From positions 1,571,001 to 1,635,000 of the forward strand of contig NZ_CP086235.1 of NCBI RefSeq assembly GCF_023612095.1: 64,000 nt of DNA. Reading direction: 5' to 3'. The DNA comes from Cytobacillus firmus. GTDB taxonomy: Bacteria; Bacillota; Bacilli; Bacillales; Cytobacillaceae. The position numbers and the translations under genes were made by a program. The notes under the pieces are model-generated. The model searched no databases. It was not told the DNA's origin and saw only the letters and a list, made by a program, of their open reading frames with translations. This document shows positions 16,979-25,126 of this stretch, piece after piece; within the stretch, counting starts at the first letter, position 1, and every line of letters starts with the position of its first letter.

Positions 16979-17070
16979 CAGCATAAGCATAAAACCTCCT
17001 GAAACTGTATAGAATATATCTATCTGATTCTTTTTTCAAAACATCAGAATCTATATTCTACTTCTAGAGC

Positions 17071-17139
17071 TGTCTAGCTCCAGCGCCTACCCCCTCGAGG
17101 GGATTGTCGGGGGTGGGCAAGGCGCTTGCTCTTTTCTAA
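17071..17139 (+). repeat. TCTAGCTCC...GCGCTT-TTTCTAA interspersed repeat, copy 1
   Basis: About 70 bases that begin TGTCTAGCTCCAGCGCC and end AAGGCGCTTGCTCTTTTCTAA, forming an imperfect hairpin. Related copies are at 45705-45800 (inverted, diverged) and 52218-52366. Non-coding. Confidence 0.65.
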
Positions 17140-17151
17140 GGAGGGGTGGCA

Positions 17152-17319
17152 ATGAAACATTCCAGCATCGATTTCCATAAAATTTCCCAGGCGCTGAATG
17201 GAACACTTGAAGCAATACACGGAGACGGTGATCCATCAGCAGAGGCACTGGAGAGTCTTAAAAACGCACAGGACGAACTTCAGCAGGCATTGTCATTTTC
17301 TATGTCACGTTACAACTAG
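17152..17319 (+). CDS. Small helical protein of unknown function
   Basis: A 55-residue acidic peptide (MKHSSIDFHKISQALNGTLE..., ending FSMSRYN). The middle reads as two amphipathic helices separated by HGDGDPS. AGGAGGGG stands 8 bases before the ATG, and a terminator follows 12 bases after the stop, so it appears to be a complete small gene. There is no cysteine, signal or membrane segment. It sits between rlmL and the DinG-like helicase; small genes also occur in this interval in B. subtilis, but I cannot assign a name. Confidence 0.7.
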   Translation: MKHSSIDFHKISQALNGTLEAIHGDGDPSAEALESLKNAQDELQQALSFSMSRYN

Positions 17320-17333
17320 TCGTTTCTAATGAG

Positions 17334-17368
17334 CAGGGGGCAGCTTTAAAGCACCCCTGTTTTTTTGA
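17334..17368 (+). terminator. Terminator after the 55-residue gene
   Basis: CAGGGGGCAG...GCACCCCTG stem with TTTTTTT after it. Confidence 0.8.
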
Positions 17369-17394
17369 TAAATTTGCAGGTTTGGCGTTATATC

Positions 17395-17422
17395 TTGACA
17401 GTTACTGTATTTGAGATAAAAT
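17395..17422 (+). promoter_or_regulatory. Sigma-A promoter of the DinG/YpvA-type helicase gene
   Basis: TTGACA (17395-17400), 16-base spacer, TAAAAT (17417-17422). The leader to the GTAGC-ATG start is about 105 bases and includes a weak GCG...GCGC hairpin with downstream T-rich sequence. Confidence 0.65.
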
Positions 17423-17533
17423 TATATGATGTTCATTTGATTATTAACATCTAATATATGAAATAATGATAGAGCTGAATTCAGGAGCGTCTGGCTAATA
17501 GGCGCTTTAACTTTTTAATTACGGAGGGGTAGC

Positions 17534-19459
17534 ATGTCGAACCGGATGCCTTTTGCCGTATCCAAGAGCGAATCTTTTTATGAAAAGCTAAGTGAGTGGA
17601 TCGGAGATGTTTTTTACGATATATTGCCTGAAGCAGGATTTGAAATTCGGGATGAGCAAATATTTATGGCCTTTCAGCTGGAAAAAGCTTTTAAAGACAA
17701 AAGTGTTATATTTGCTGAGGCAGGTGTAGGGACTGGGAAAACGATTGTTTACCTTTTATATGCAATCAGTTATGCAAGGTACATAAATAAACCTGCTATT
17801 ATCGCCTGTGCGGATGAAACTTTAATCGAGCAGCTTGTGAAAAAAGAAGGTGATATTGCCAAGTTGGAAAAAGCTTTAGGCTTAAATATTGATGTCAGAC
17901 TGGCAAAGTCACGCGATCAGTATCTATGCCTAAACAAGCTGGACAAGCTCGTAGCAAATGATGTTCATGATCACTATAATCACATTTTTGATGATCTTCC
18001 GGACTTTGTTCAAACAGGCTCATCCATGCAAAAGTTTGAAAGATATGGTGACCGGAAAGATTACCCTGAATTGCCGGATGAGCATTGGACCAATGTCTCT
18101 TGGGATTCAATCCAGGACTGTTTCACTTGTGAGAAGCGTCACCGCTGCGGTCAAACTCTTCATAGGGAATATTACCGCAGCGCAAAAGACTTGATCATTT
18201 GCTCACATGATTTTTACATGGAACATATTTGGACCAAGGAATCGAGAAAACGGGAAGGACAGCTGCCTTTGCTTCCTGAGAGCTCTTGTGTGGTTTTTGA
18301 TGAAGGACATCTGCTGGAATATGCATCCCAAAAGGCTCTGACATATCGTTTTTCCGAGCAGATTCTGGAGTCCATCTTAACAAGGCTTATGGCGAATGAT
18401 GTACGTGAAAAAACGTTAAATATTATTGAAGATGCTATTTACCAGAATGAGCATTTCTTTTTAACACTGTCCATGTCTGCTTCGGGTGATACTGGTTCTG
18501 ACAAGAAAGCGATTGAAAAAACTGCAGATGTTATGAGAGAAGGACGTAAACTGCAGGACTTGATCAATACACTTGAGGAAGAATTAGTTTTTGAAAGCGA
18601 AATGTATGTCATTAATGAATATGATTTAAAAATTGTTGAAGAATATCTTGAGCAAATCTCATACTCGCTTTCATTGTTCCTCAAGGAATTAAAAGGAATC
18701 ACCTGGTTTGAAGAGAATAATGGGGAAAGAACTCTGGTTATTATGCCTAGAATGGTCGAAGATATTATGCGGGAAGAAGTATTTTCCCAGAAGAAACCGT
18801 ATGTTTTTTCCTCGGCAACACTGTCTGAGAATAAGTCCTTTGATTATATGGCAACAAGCCTGGGAGTAGACGATTATCTATCCTTTACCGTAGATTCCCC
18901 GTTTGACTATGAAGAAAATATGGTCATTCGCATGCCGGAATTTTCAGAGGGATCAGGAACTTCGAAAATGGACTACATTCTCGAACAAGTTAAAGCAACA
19001 GAAGGGCGGGCTTTAGTATTATTCAACAATTCTTCTGAGCTGGCAGAATTCAAAGCATTTGTTTCTGGGAAAATAAGTGAGCCGGTCTTTTTTGAAGGGG
19101 ATGCAGAGATAAGCAGCCTCGTATCAAATTTCCAAAATGATGAGCATTCAGTACTCTGCTCTGTTCATTTATGGGAAGGTCTTGATATACCGGGCAGATC
19201 CCTGGAGAATGTGCTTATTTATGGCCTCCCATTCCCTCCGCACGATCCGGTCTTTACGGCCAAAAGGGAAGGTTCGGCTGATCCTTTCAAAGAGGTTGAT
19301 CTTCCATATATGATCCTGCGGTTAAGGCAGGGGATTGGAAGATTAATTAGAACACATGAAGACAAAGGGACCGTTCATATTCTGATGAATAAAAATGAAA
19401 ATCCTGAAGTCCGCGAAATGATAAAAAAGGTTCTGCCTGCAGAGCCCGTAACAAGCTGA
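17534..19459 (+). CDS. DinG/XPD-family ATP-dependent helicase (YpvA-like)
   Basis: The 641-residue protein equals YpvA of B. subtilis in length and position. Superfamily 2 helicase motifs are Walker A GVGTGKT (about 63), DEGH box VFDEGHLLEY (about 255), a SATLSE motif (about 430) and motif VI QGIGRLIRT (about 600). Between motifs I and II are cysteines (YLCLNK, DCFTCEKRHRCG, LIICSH) placed like the iron-sulfur cluster of XPD/DinG helicases. A role in DNA repair or processing of unusual DNA structures is expected from the family, not shown here. ACGGAGGGG precedes the ATG. It is ended by a shared bidirectional terminator. Confidence 0.85.
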   Translation: MSNRMPFAVSKSESFYEKLSEWIGDVFYDILPEAGFEIRDEQIFMAFQLEKAFKDKSVIFAEAGVGTGKTIVYLLYAISYARYINKPAIIACADETLIEQLVKKEGDIAKLEKALGLNIDVRLAKSRDQYLCLNKLDKLVANDVHDHYNHIFDDLPDFVQTGSSMQKFERYGDRKDYPELPDEHWTNVSWDSIQDCFTCEKRHRCGQTLHREYYRSAKDLIICSHDFYMEHIWTKESRKREGQLPLLPESSCVVFDEGHLLEYASQKALTYRFSEQILESILTRLMANDVREKTLNIIEDAIYQNEHFFLTLSMSASGDTGSDKKAIEKTADVMREGRKLQDLINTLEEELVFESEMYVINEYDLKIVEEYLEQISYSLSLFLKELKGITWFEENNGERTLVIMPRMVEDIMREEVFSQKKPYVFSSATLSENKSFDYMATSLGVDDYLSFTVDSPFDYEENMVIRMPEFSEGSGTSKMDYILEQVKATEGRALVLFNNSSELAEFKAFVSGKISEPVFFEGDAEISSLVSNFQNDEHSVLCSVHLWEGLDIPGRSLENVLIYGLPFPPHDPVFTAKREGSADPFKEVDLPYMILRLRQGIGRLIRTHEDKGTVHILMNKNENPEVREMIKKVLPAEPVTS

Positions 19460-19462
19460 ACT

Positions 19463-19490
19463 AAGGCAGTGCCCAAGCGGGCACTGCCTT
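19463..19490. terminator. Bidirectional terminator
   Basis: AAGGCAGTGCCC-AAGC-GGGCACTGCCTT, a 12-base-pair perfect stem. It lies between convergent genes, 4 bases from the minus-strand stop. Confidence 0.85.
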
Positions 19491-19494
19491 CCTT

Positions 19495-19794
19495 TTAACC
19501 TCTCAACAGCTGATTTGCTTCGGGTGTCATACGAGCAGGAGTCCAGGCAGGCTCCCAGACAAGGTTAACCTCTACATCTGAAAACAGCTCAAGTTCTTCA
19601 ATGCAATATCTAACTCCACTGACTATGCTGTCATGCAACGGGCATCCAGGTGTTGTCAAAGTCATGGTAATAACCGCCTTGTCATCCTCTGGAATATTAA
19701 TATCATAAATAAGACCCAAATCAACCACGTTTATATTCAATTCAGGATCCATAACTCTTTTTAGATTACTGAGGACTATTTCTTTTCGATTCAT
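19495..19794 (-). CDS. DUF59/MIP18-family metal-sulfur cluster assembly factor
   Basis: The 99-residue protein has the DUF59 fold signature: DPELNINVVDLGLIYDI near the N-terminus, TMTLTTPGCPLHDSI with the conserved Cys, and VWEPAWTPARMTPEA near the end. Relatives such as SufT and PaaD help maturation of iron-sulfur or di-iron proteins. GGGGGAA precedes the ATG at 19794. It is the last gene of a four-gene operon with two DUF2249 proteins and a polytopic membrane protein, suggesting it delivers or repairs a metal centre used by that system. It is smaller than SufT (which carries an extra N-terminal part). Confidence 0.8.
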   Translation of the reverse strand: MNRKEIVLSNLKRVMDPELNINVVDLGLIYDINIPEDDKAVITMTLTTPGCPLHDSIVSGVRYCIEELELFSDVEVNLVWEPAWTPARMTPEANQLLRG

Positions 19795-19805
19795 GTTAAT
19801 TCCCC

Positions 19806-21047
19806 CTATTGTTTTATAACAGTAATAATCAAATAACAGAAAACAATGCTTGCACCAACAGTTAAAATCTGGCCGGATAGGAACAGGGCGGGCTGTTCAT
19901 ATGCAATGGAGACTGTCACACCAAGGATACCAAGAATGAATGCGGAAAGAACCGGAATGGATGCCTTGTCTTTCATCATATCTTTGAGAGAAGGCACACT
20001 CCGTTTGCCGATCTCTTTGCTGTATTTCCAGGTCCACCACAAGAATGGCACGATTTTAAATAGATAACCGAGAATACTCAAAGCTACCCAAAGCATGAGA
20101 TAAGCAAATACGAGATACCCAACCTTATTTTGAAAACTCCCGATTAGAGAGCTTATGAAAGCTCCAAGGTGGATTGCCAGTCCTGCAGGTATGGCGAGAA
20201 GTGCAAATCGGAATGAATAATCAAGCTTTTTCTTTACTCTTTTCTGCAGGATTTGCAGCATGTGCCAGGTGAAGAATGCAAATCCGCCCGCCAGGATCAT
20301 TAATGCAATGGTTAAAAGCGAATTATTCCCGGTGAAAAAAGATATAACTGCCGCTGCCAGCCCTGCAGCATACACCATAAACACATATTTGGCAGGCTTC
20401 ATGCTGTAGCCATGGGACAAGGAAAACATGGGAACCATTTTATAGGAAAATCCAAAAATCAGAAGTGTAAACCAGCCTGCAGTTCCGAGCAGTATGTGGC
20501 TTTTAAAGACTGCCTGATAATGGCTGGAAATAAATCCGGTTTTCATGCTGAAGACCATAAGGATTCCGAGTATAATTGCAGATAACAGGCTAATCAATGC
20601 AGTTCCTACGAAAAGAGTCAGTACATTGGGCTTTGCCTGCTGCCTTAAAGTCATAAACATTTGCAGCAGAAACATTAAGATGCCTGTTAAAGTAATGAGC
20701 CCGGGCAGCATTGCACCCGCCGGATTATAAAATAAACTATGCGCAAAATATAATATTCCAAAGGCAGTTACAGTAAATTGTATAAATCCAAATCTTTCAT
20801 TCCATATAGGGGTAAGAAAAGCCACCGGAACGAGCTGATACATGGCTCCCATTGCTGTCATCAGCGCCCAGCCTAATATAAACAAATGAGCAGCTGACCA
20901 AATGGCGGGTATACGAAATTGACTGTTAATTATGGATTCCCCTTGAAAAAGAATGAGCGCCATAGATCCTATTAAGCAGAGCAAGCTGAAAAGAATAAAT
21001 GAAAAGGGAAGTTTGATATTGGTCTCATTTTTTGTATTGGCCAGCAA
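19806..21047 (-). CDS. Polytopic membrane protein resembling heme-copper oxidase/NnrS-type proteins
   Basis: About 413 residues with roughly 12 hydrophobic segments. Histidines sit inside or at the edge of helices in a pattern reminiscent of heme-binding subunit I proteins (AAHLFILGW, KSHILLGTAGW, WHMLQ, AIHLGAF), and KMVPMF and KIVPFLWW repeat a K-V/I-VP motif. No full set of heme-copper oxidase ligands is present, so it is not a regular oxidase or NorB. The TTG at 21047 is chosen because AGGTG is 6 bases ahead; a GTG at 21056 overlaps that site. It lies between DUF2249 and DUF59 genes behind a Crp/Fnr-type promoter. A role in NO or oxygen metabolism is inference. Confidence 0.65.
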   Translation of the reverse strand: MLANTKNETNIKLPFSFILFSLLCLIGSMALILFQGESIINSQFRIPAIWSAAHLFILGWALMTAMGAMYQLVPVAFLTPIWNERFGFIQFTVTAFGILYFAHSLFYNPAGAMLPGLITLTGILMFLLQMFMTLRQQAKPNVLTLFVGTALISLLSAIILGILMVFSMKTGFISSHYQAVFKSHILLGTAGWFTLLIFGFSYKMVPMFSLSHGYSMKPAKYVFMVYAAGLAAAVISFFTGNNSLLTIALMILAGGFAFFTWHMLQILQKRVKKKLDYSFRFALLAIPAGLAIHLGAFISSLIGSFQNKVGYLVFAYLMLWVALSILGYLFKIVPFLWWTWKYSKEIGKRSVPSLKDMMKDKASIPVLSAFILGILGVTVSIAYEQPALFLSGQILTVGASIVFCYLIITVIKQ

Positions 21048-21060
21048 CGCGATCACCTGC

Positions 21061-21267
21061 TTATTTTGTTATTTCTATTAAAAAGCTTCCGTCTTCCTGT
21101 TCGGCAGTTACATGCCTGCAGCCCATTTCGTCCAGCTGTTCATAAAGAAACATGGGCCTCCTGTCATTTATAATGGATAAGGTTTCTCCCTCTGGCAGAT
21201 CTTCAAGAGCTGCCAGAGTTCTCATCATCGGCTGAGGCGGTTCCAGTCCCCGGTTATCAAGTTTCAT
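21061..21267 (-). CDS. DUF2249 domain protein (second copy)
   Basis: The 68-residue protein has the DUF2249 pattern: LDNRGLEPPQPMMRTLAALEDLPEGETLSI with a nearby RRPMFLYEQL and a C-terminal beta strand SFLIEITK. The fold is TusA-like. The DNRGLEPPQPM element is the position of the TusA Cys-Pro-x-Pro motif; here Cys is replaced, so sulfur transfer by Cys is unlikely. GAGAGGTG precedes the ATG. The start overlaps the previous DUF2249 gene by 4 bases, indicating translational coupling. Confidence 0.75.
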   Translation of the reverse strand: MKLDNRGLEPPQPMMRTLAALEDLPEGETLSIINDRRPMFLYEQLDEMGCRHVTAEQEDGSFLIEITK

Positions 21268-21506
21268 TTTGAAGCACCTCTCTTAGTAAAGATCACTTTC
21301 CAATGCTTCTTTTCAATTTCTTCAGCTTTATATTCAAACCCTTTAGCTTTCAATACTCCAAAGAGAGGGACGGGTTTAAACGGAGCATGAAGGATAAAAA
21401 CATCATCGATATCAAGTTCAGCTATCGCCGACATGATTTTTTGAAATGGCTCCAATTTATTTTTTAAGTCCTCTCTTACATCAAGTTCAATAACTTTGTT
21501 TTCCAT
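21264..21506 (-). CDS. DUF2249 domain protein (first copy)
   Basis: The 80-residue protein begins VIELDVREDLKNKLEPFQKIMSA and continues with DVFILHAPFKPVPLFGVLKAKGF, matching the DUF2249 pattern of a DVRE/D..G strand-helix start and HxPFxPxPLF middle. These proteins occur beside respiratory, nitric-oxide and iron-sulfur genes, but the molecular role is unknown. A GGAGAG site precedes the ATG at 21506. It is the first gene of the operon and lies about 56 bases from the predicted transcription start. Confidence 0.75.
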   Translation of the reverse strand: MENKVIELDVREDLKNKLEPFQKIMSAIAELDIDDVFILHAPFKPVPLFGVLKAKGFEYKAEEIEKKHWKVIFTKRGASK

Positions 21507-21568
21507 TCTGATCTCTCCTTCGTTAACTGAAAATCACCTGCCAGTGAGAATCGTTATTAATTACTTTA

Positions 21569-21611
21569 AGTTTAACAGCATGAGCTTTTCAAATAAGTGA
21601 CATATATCATA
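21569..21611 (-). promoter_or_regulatory. Crp/Fnr-type box and promoter of the DUF2249 operon
   Basis: On the plus strand AGTGA-CATATA-TCATA (21596-21611) matches 8 of 10 positions of the TGTGA-N6-TCACA consensus. On the minus strand a TAAACT -10 element covers 21574-21569, so the start would be near 21562 and the box is centred at -41.5, the class II activator position. Confidence 0.55.
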
Positions 21612-21651
21612 TTGCAAAGAACATTTTTTAAAATGCACAAATCAAATGGGA

Positions 21652-21690
21652 CAAAAAAATCCGCGGATGCTTAATCTGCGGATTCCAGAC
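21652..21690 (-). terminator. Minus-strand terminator-like hairpin
   Basis: On the minus strand AATCCGCAGA pairs with TCCGCGGATT and is followed by seven T. No gene lies immediately upstream on that strand; it would block read-through into the DUF2249 promoter. TGCTTAATCTGCGGATTC recurs at about 22075. Confidence 0.6.
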
Positions 21691-21736
21691 TGTAGACAAA
21701 CTCGATGAAAAACGAGCTTGTCTGCAGTTTTTTTAT
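21691..21736 (+). terminator. Orphan plus-strand intrinsic terminator
   Basis: ACTGTAGACAAACTCG pairs with CGAGCTTGTCTGCAGT around ATGAAAAA, followed by seven T. No plus-strand gene precedes it within 2 kb, so either an unrecognised short transcript ends here or it is a relic. Confidence 0.7.
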
Positions 21737-21755
21737 TTAGCGTGTAATCGAGGCT

Positions 21756-21885
21756 GTTGATTTCCGTTCCAGGCGCTTCGCTTTCCTGCGGGCCGGCGCT
21801 GAGCCTCCTCGGCGCGTTCGCGCCTGCGGGGTCTCACCTGTCCAGCACTCCCGCGGGAGTCTTCGCGCCTTCCACTCCAATCAAC
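21756..21885 (-). repeat. Interspersed Bacillaceae repeat, copy 2 of 3 (inverted)
   Basis: Inverse orientation of the element at 15533-15654: GTTGATTTCCG ... GAGCCTCCTCGGCGC ... GGGGTCTCACC ... CACTCCAATCAAC. About 130 bases, strongly palindromic, non-coding. The remaining sequence between 21886 and 22013 shows nothing recognisable. Confidence 0.85.
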
Positions 21886-22013
21886 AGGCTTTCTGAATTT
21901 TGTATCGCATGTTCTCTAAGTCTTGATACAATAGGAATATCAATTGCTTGAGGTGATGGTCTAGAAGGAGGCCAGAGGAAGATCTGTATATAGAGGAAAA
22001 TGAGTGAAAATCA

Positions 22014-22053
22014 CAAAAGGACTTCGGAATGAGAGCATTCCGAAGCCCTTTTG
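22014..22053 (-). terminator. Terminator of the MFS/zinc-ribbon operon
   Basis: GGACTTCGGAATG pairs with CATTCCGAAGCCC around AGAG; A-run and T-run on the two sides. Confidence 0.8.
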
Positions 22054-22078
22054 TCGACAAACTGAAATCCGCAGTTGC

Positions 22079-22219
22079 TTAATCTGCGGATTCTTCCTGT
22101 TTCTCCATACATTCAAAACAGATGGTTTCATTTTTTTCATTATGGACTCCGTTGAAGAATCCATCAAGACAGTAAAGGTCTTTCCCGCAAACAGTGCAGC
22201 TGCCAACTAATTCTTTCAT
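22079..22219 (-). CDS. Small zinc-ribbon protein
   Basis: A 46-residue peptide with four or five cysteines in zinc-ribbon spacing: SCTVCGKDLYC near the N-terminus and ICFECMEKQ near the C-terminus. A structural zinc site is likely; no enzymatic motif is present. GGGAGTG precedes the ATG at 22219, and the start lies only 2 bases after the MFS stop, so the two genes are cotranscribed. The stop codon lies within a palindrome (ATCCGCAG...CTGCGGAT) that recurs at 21652-21690. Confidence 0.7.
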   Translation of the reverse strand: MKELVGSCTVCGKDLYCLDGFFNGVHNEKNETICFECMEKQEESAD

Positions 22220-22221
22220 TT

Positions 22222-23381
22222 TCAGTCACTCCCGTTTTTTAATAATTTGGGGATTCTCTTTTTAAAGTATATCGACATGCCGCATACTGTTAACAGCAAA
22301 ATGGCTGCGGCGATTAAAAAACCTATGTTAAATGTTACTCTCAAGAAACCTAATATGGTGGAACCGGCTACCACACCTAAAGAAAAAAAGGCATAGAAGA
22401 GGCCGAACGCCTTTCCTCTTGTTTTTTCAGTTGTATGATTGGCTATAAGGGCATTAATGGACGGGAATAGAAGAGCAAATCCGGTGCCGTAAAGAACCAT
22501 GCATAGAAACATGAACCCAAGAGAGGATGCTGAACTTAGCAGGATTAATGCAATTCCTATGATCACCATTCCAGAAAGCATGCTATTGTGATGCTTATAT
22601 TTATCAAATATTTTATTAATGGGCAGCAGAAAAATAAGAATTGCAGTTATTCCGAATGTGCTTAATAATATTCCGCTGTACATCGCATCAATTTGCAGCG
22701 CTTCTACCTGAAGAGGAAGAAGATAGGCAAGTGTCCCTTGAGCAAACATAAGAGAAAAGGCTCCTAAATAACTTGCTGCGAGCATAGGATTCTTAAGCAA
22801 AGGAAGCATTTTCTCATGGGAGCTCTCTTTTTTACATTTTTCAGAGTCCCTGCCGGCAAAAACACAAAGGCAAGGACTGCGCTGCTGATCATTGTTGCTG
22901 CTATAGTTAAAAAGACCCAATTTATGCTGTAATTGGAAGCAATGACTGCCCCAAAAGCGGGTCCTATAATGGCTGAACAGCCGACAGCTGCGCCTGATAC
23001 AGCCATTTTTCTGCCTTGTTTGTCTGAAGTTCCAAGGTTTGAAATGATTGTAAAAGCCGCAGGGACCAGGAAGCCGCCAAATAACCCGTGCAGAAATCTT
23101 ACTGAGATTAATTGGAGGGGTGAATCAGTAAAGGTATACAGGACTAAAATGATTCCGGTTAATGATAGACCGGACACAAGAACTCTTTTTGCTCCGCTTC
23201 TATCTATCCAATAGCCAGCTAAAATATTGCCTATCATATTCGAGAAGGAATACATCCCAACAATCATTCCCGCAAAGGCGGGTGATGGATGATATGTCAT
23301 GGCAAAGGTGCTCATTATAGGAAGCTGAGAAAATGTATCAATAAATGCTGCAATAACGATAAAGTAAATCAAATATTTCAT
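22222..23381 (-). CDS. MFS transporter (apparent frameshift)
   Basis: Two frames combine to a 386-residue, 12-helix major facilitator when one A is added to the six-base run at 22827-22832 (T on the plus strand): GTLKNVKK then continues ESSHEKMLPLLKNP. The N-half has the MFS loop 2-3 motif GYWIDRSGAKRVLVSG at about 58-73, and the C-half has DKYKHHNSMLSG. This is a drug- or metabolite-exporter-like family with no substrate signature. A TATAAT box lies upstream of the ATG. The gene is followed immediately by a zinc-ribbon peptide gene. The frameshift probably reflects a homopolymer error. Confidence 0.75.
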
Positions 23382-23549
23382 GCTATCTCACTTTCCGGTT
23401 AGTTCACTTTCCACTATTATAACTCTTTGGGAGCCAGGTGAAAAAGAAAAACAGCCAAAGGGCAAAGAACAAGAAAAAGATTATAGAGACTGCCTTTTCA
23501 GAAAAATATGATAAAATGAAACTGTAATTGATACAAAGGGGGAAAAATT

Positions 23550-25061
23550 GTGGCAGAATCACTAAAAAAGACAGAACAGCAATTCCTTGATTATGTCAAA
23601 AAAATGACGGCCTATAATGAAGCGATCGGGCTGATGTATTGGGATATGAGGACAGGCGCACCCAAGCAGGGAATGGAACAGCGCTCCGAAGTGATTGGAA
23701 TGATTTCTTCAGAAGTTTTCAGAATGTCCACTTCTGAGGAAATGGCAGCATACATAGCGAAACTCTCCGGCCGGGAAAATCTTTCTGAAGTAACTGTGAA
23801 AACACTGGAAGAATGCAAAAAGGATTATGACCGGAATAAGAAAATTCCTGCGGAGGAATATACCGAATATGTCATCCTGCAATCCAAGGCTGAAAGTATT
23901 TGGGAGGATGCAAAGGAAAGTTCAGATTTTGAAATGTTCCAGCCTTATTTGGAAAAGCTTGTTGAAATGAATAAAAGATTCATTTCTTATTGGGGATATG
24001 AAGGAAATAAATATAATACTCTGCTGGATATGTATGAACCTGGTGTCACCGTAGAAACGCTTGATCAGGTGTTCGGGCAGCTGAGGAAAAAAATTGTTCC
24101 GCTTGTTCAGCAAATCTCTGAATCACAGAATAAACCGGACACCAGCTTTTTATTTGAACACTTTGCCAAGGATAAACAGCGGGATTTCAGCCTTAAAGTT
24201 CTTGATCAAATGGGCTATAACTTTAAAGCAGGCCGTCTCGATGAAACTGTGCATCCATTTGCAACAGGTTTAAATCCTGGTGATGTCCGAGTGACCACCA
24301 AATATGATGAAGCTGATTTCCGGACAGCTGTATTTGGCACGATTCATGAAGGCGGGCATGCTCTATATGAGCAAAATATTTCTTCTGACCTGGTTGGAAC
24401 TCCGCTGTGCTCTGGAACATCAATGGGAATTCATGAATCACAGTCATTATTTTATGAAAACTTTGTCGGAAGACATCGTTCTTTCTGGAAAAAGAATTAT
24501 GACCTTCTTAAAGAATATGCAAGCGGTCAATTTGATGATGTGTCAATAGATGCTTTTTATCGTGCAATTAATGAATCAAAGCCTTCATTAATCCGTATTG
24601 AAGCAGACGAATTAACATATCCGCTTCATATCATTATCCGTTATGAAATTGAAAAAGGCTTGTTTAACGATGAAATTGAAGTTAAAGACCTTCCAGCAAT
24701 CTGGAATGAAAAATATGAACAATACCTCGGAGTAAAGCCTGATAATAATGGAGAAGGCGTTCTGCAGGATGTTCACTGGGCAGGGGGAAGCTTTGGTTAT
24801 TTCCCTTCATACGCTTTGGGTTACATGTATGCAGCACAGCTGAAAAACAGCATGTTAAAGGACTTGCCAAACTATGATGAATTACTTGAAGAAGGCAATT
24901 TAATGCCAATCAAAGAGTGGTTTACTAAGAATGTGCACCAATTCGGCAAAATGAAAAAGCCGCTTGAAATCTTAAACGAAGTCACCGGGGAAGGCCTGAA
25001 TGCCCAGCATTTAATTGATTATCTGTATGATAAGTACGGTAAGGTGTATCAGCTGAATTAA
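23550..25061 (+). CDS. ypwA: M32 family carboxypeptidase YpwA
   Basis: The 503-residue protein equals the M32 (Taq-type) metallocarboxypeptidases in length. It carries the zinc motif IHEGGHALYEQ (HEGGH at about 266-270), the downstream IHESQSLFYENFVG with the third ligand, and the family-specific DVRVTTKYDE and PLHIIIRYEIEKGLF elements. It removes C-terminal residues from short peptides in the cytoplasm. The GTG at 23550 is preceded by AAAGGGGGA. A perfect inverted repeat follows the stop codon. Confidence 0.9.
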   Translation: MAESLKKTEQQFLDYVKKMTAYNEAIGLMYWDMRTGAPKQGMEQRSEVIGMISSEVFRMSTSEEMAAYIAKLSGRENLSEVTVKTLEECKKDYDRNKKIPAEEYTEYVILQSKAESIWEDAKESSDFEMFQPYLEKLVEMNKRFISYWGYEGNKYNTLLDMYEPGVTVETLDQVFGQLRKKIVPLVQQISESQNKPDTSFLFEHFAKDKQRDFSLKVLDQMGYNFKAGRLDETVHPFATGLNPGDVRVTTKYDEADFRTAVFGTIHEGGHALYEQNISSDLVGTPLCSGTSMGIHESQSLFYENFVGRHRSFWKKNYDLLKEYASGQFDDVSIDAFYRAINESKPSLIRIEADELTYPLHIIIRYEIEKGLFNDEIEVKDLPAIWNEKYEQYLGVKPDNNGEGVLQDVHWAGGSFGYFPSYALGYMYAAQLKNSMLKDLPNYDELLEEGNLMPIKEWFTKNVHQFGKMKKPLEILNEVTGEGLNAQHLIDYLYDKYGKVYQLN

Positions 25062-25080
25062 TTGTTTAATCATAATTTTT

Positions 25081-25110
25081 GTAAGAGGGTGGTCTCAGCC
25101 ATCCTCTTAC
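25081..25110. other. Intergenic hairpin between ypwA and EamA gene
   Basis: GTAAGAGGGTGG pairs with CCATCCTCTTAC around TCTCAG. It lacks a following T-run on the plus strand, and the ribosome binding site of the next gene follows at once. It could be a weak terminator or an mRNA-processing or stability element. Confidence 0.45.
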
Positions 25111-25126
25111 TTCATGGAGAGACAAA

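Noticed and set aside
17470..17533. Possible attenuator hairpin in the helicase leader (GCGTC...GGCGC)
   Set aside because: Stem of only four or five pairs and no direct T-run; not convincing.
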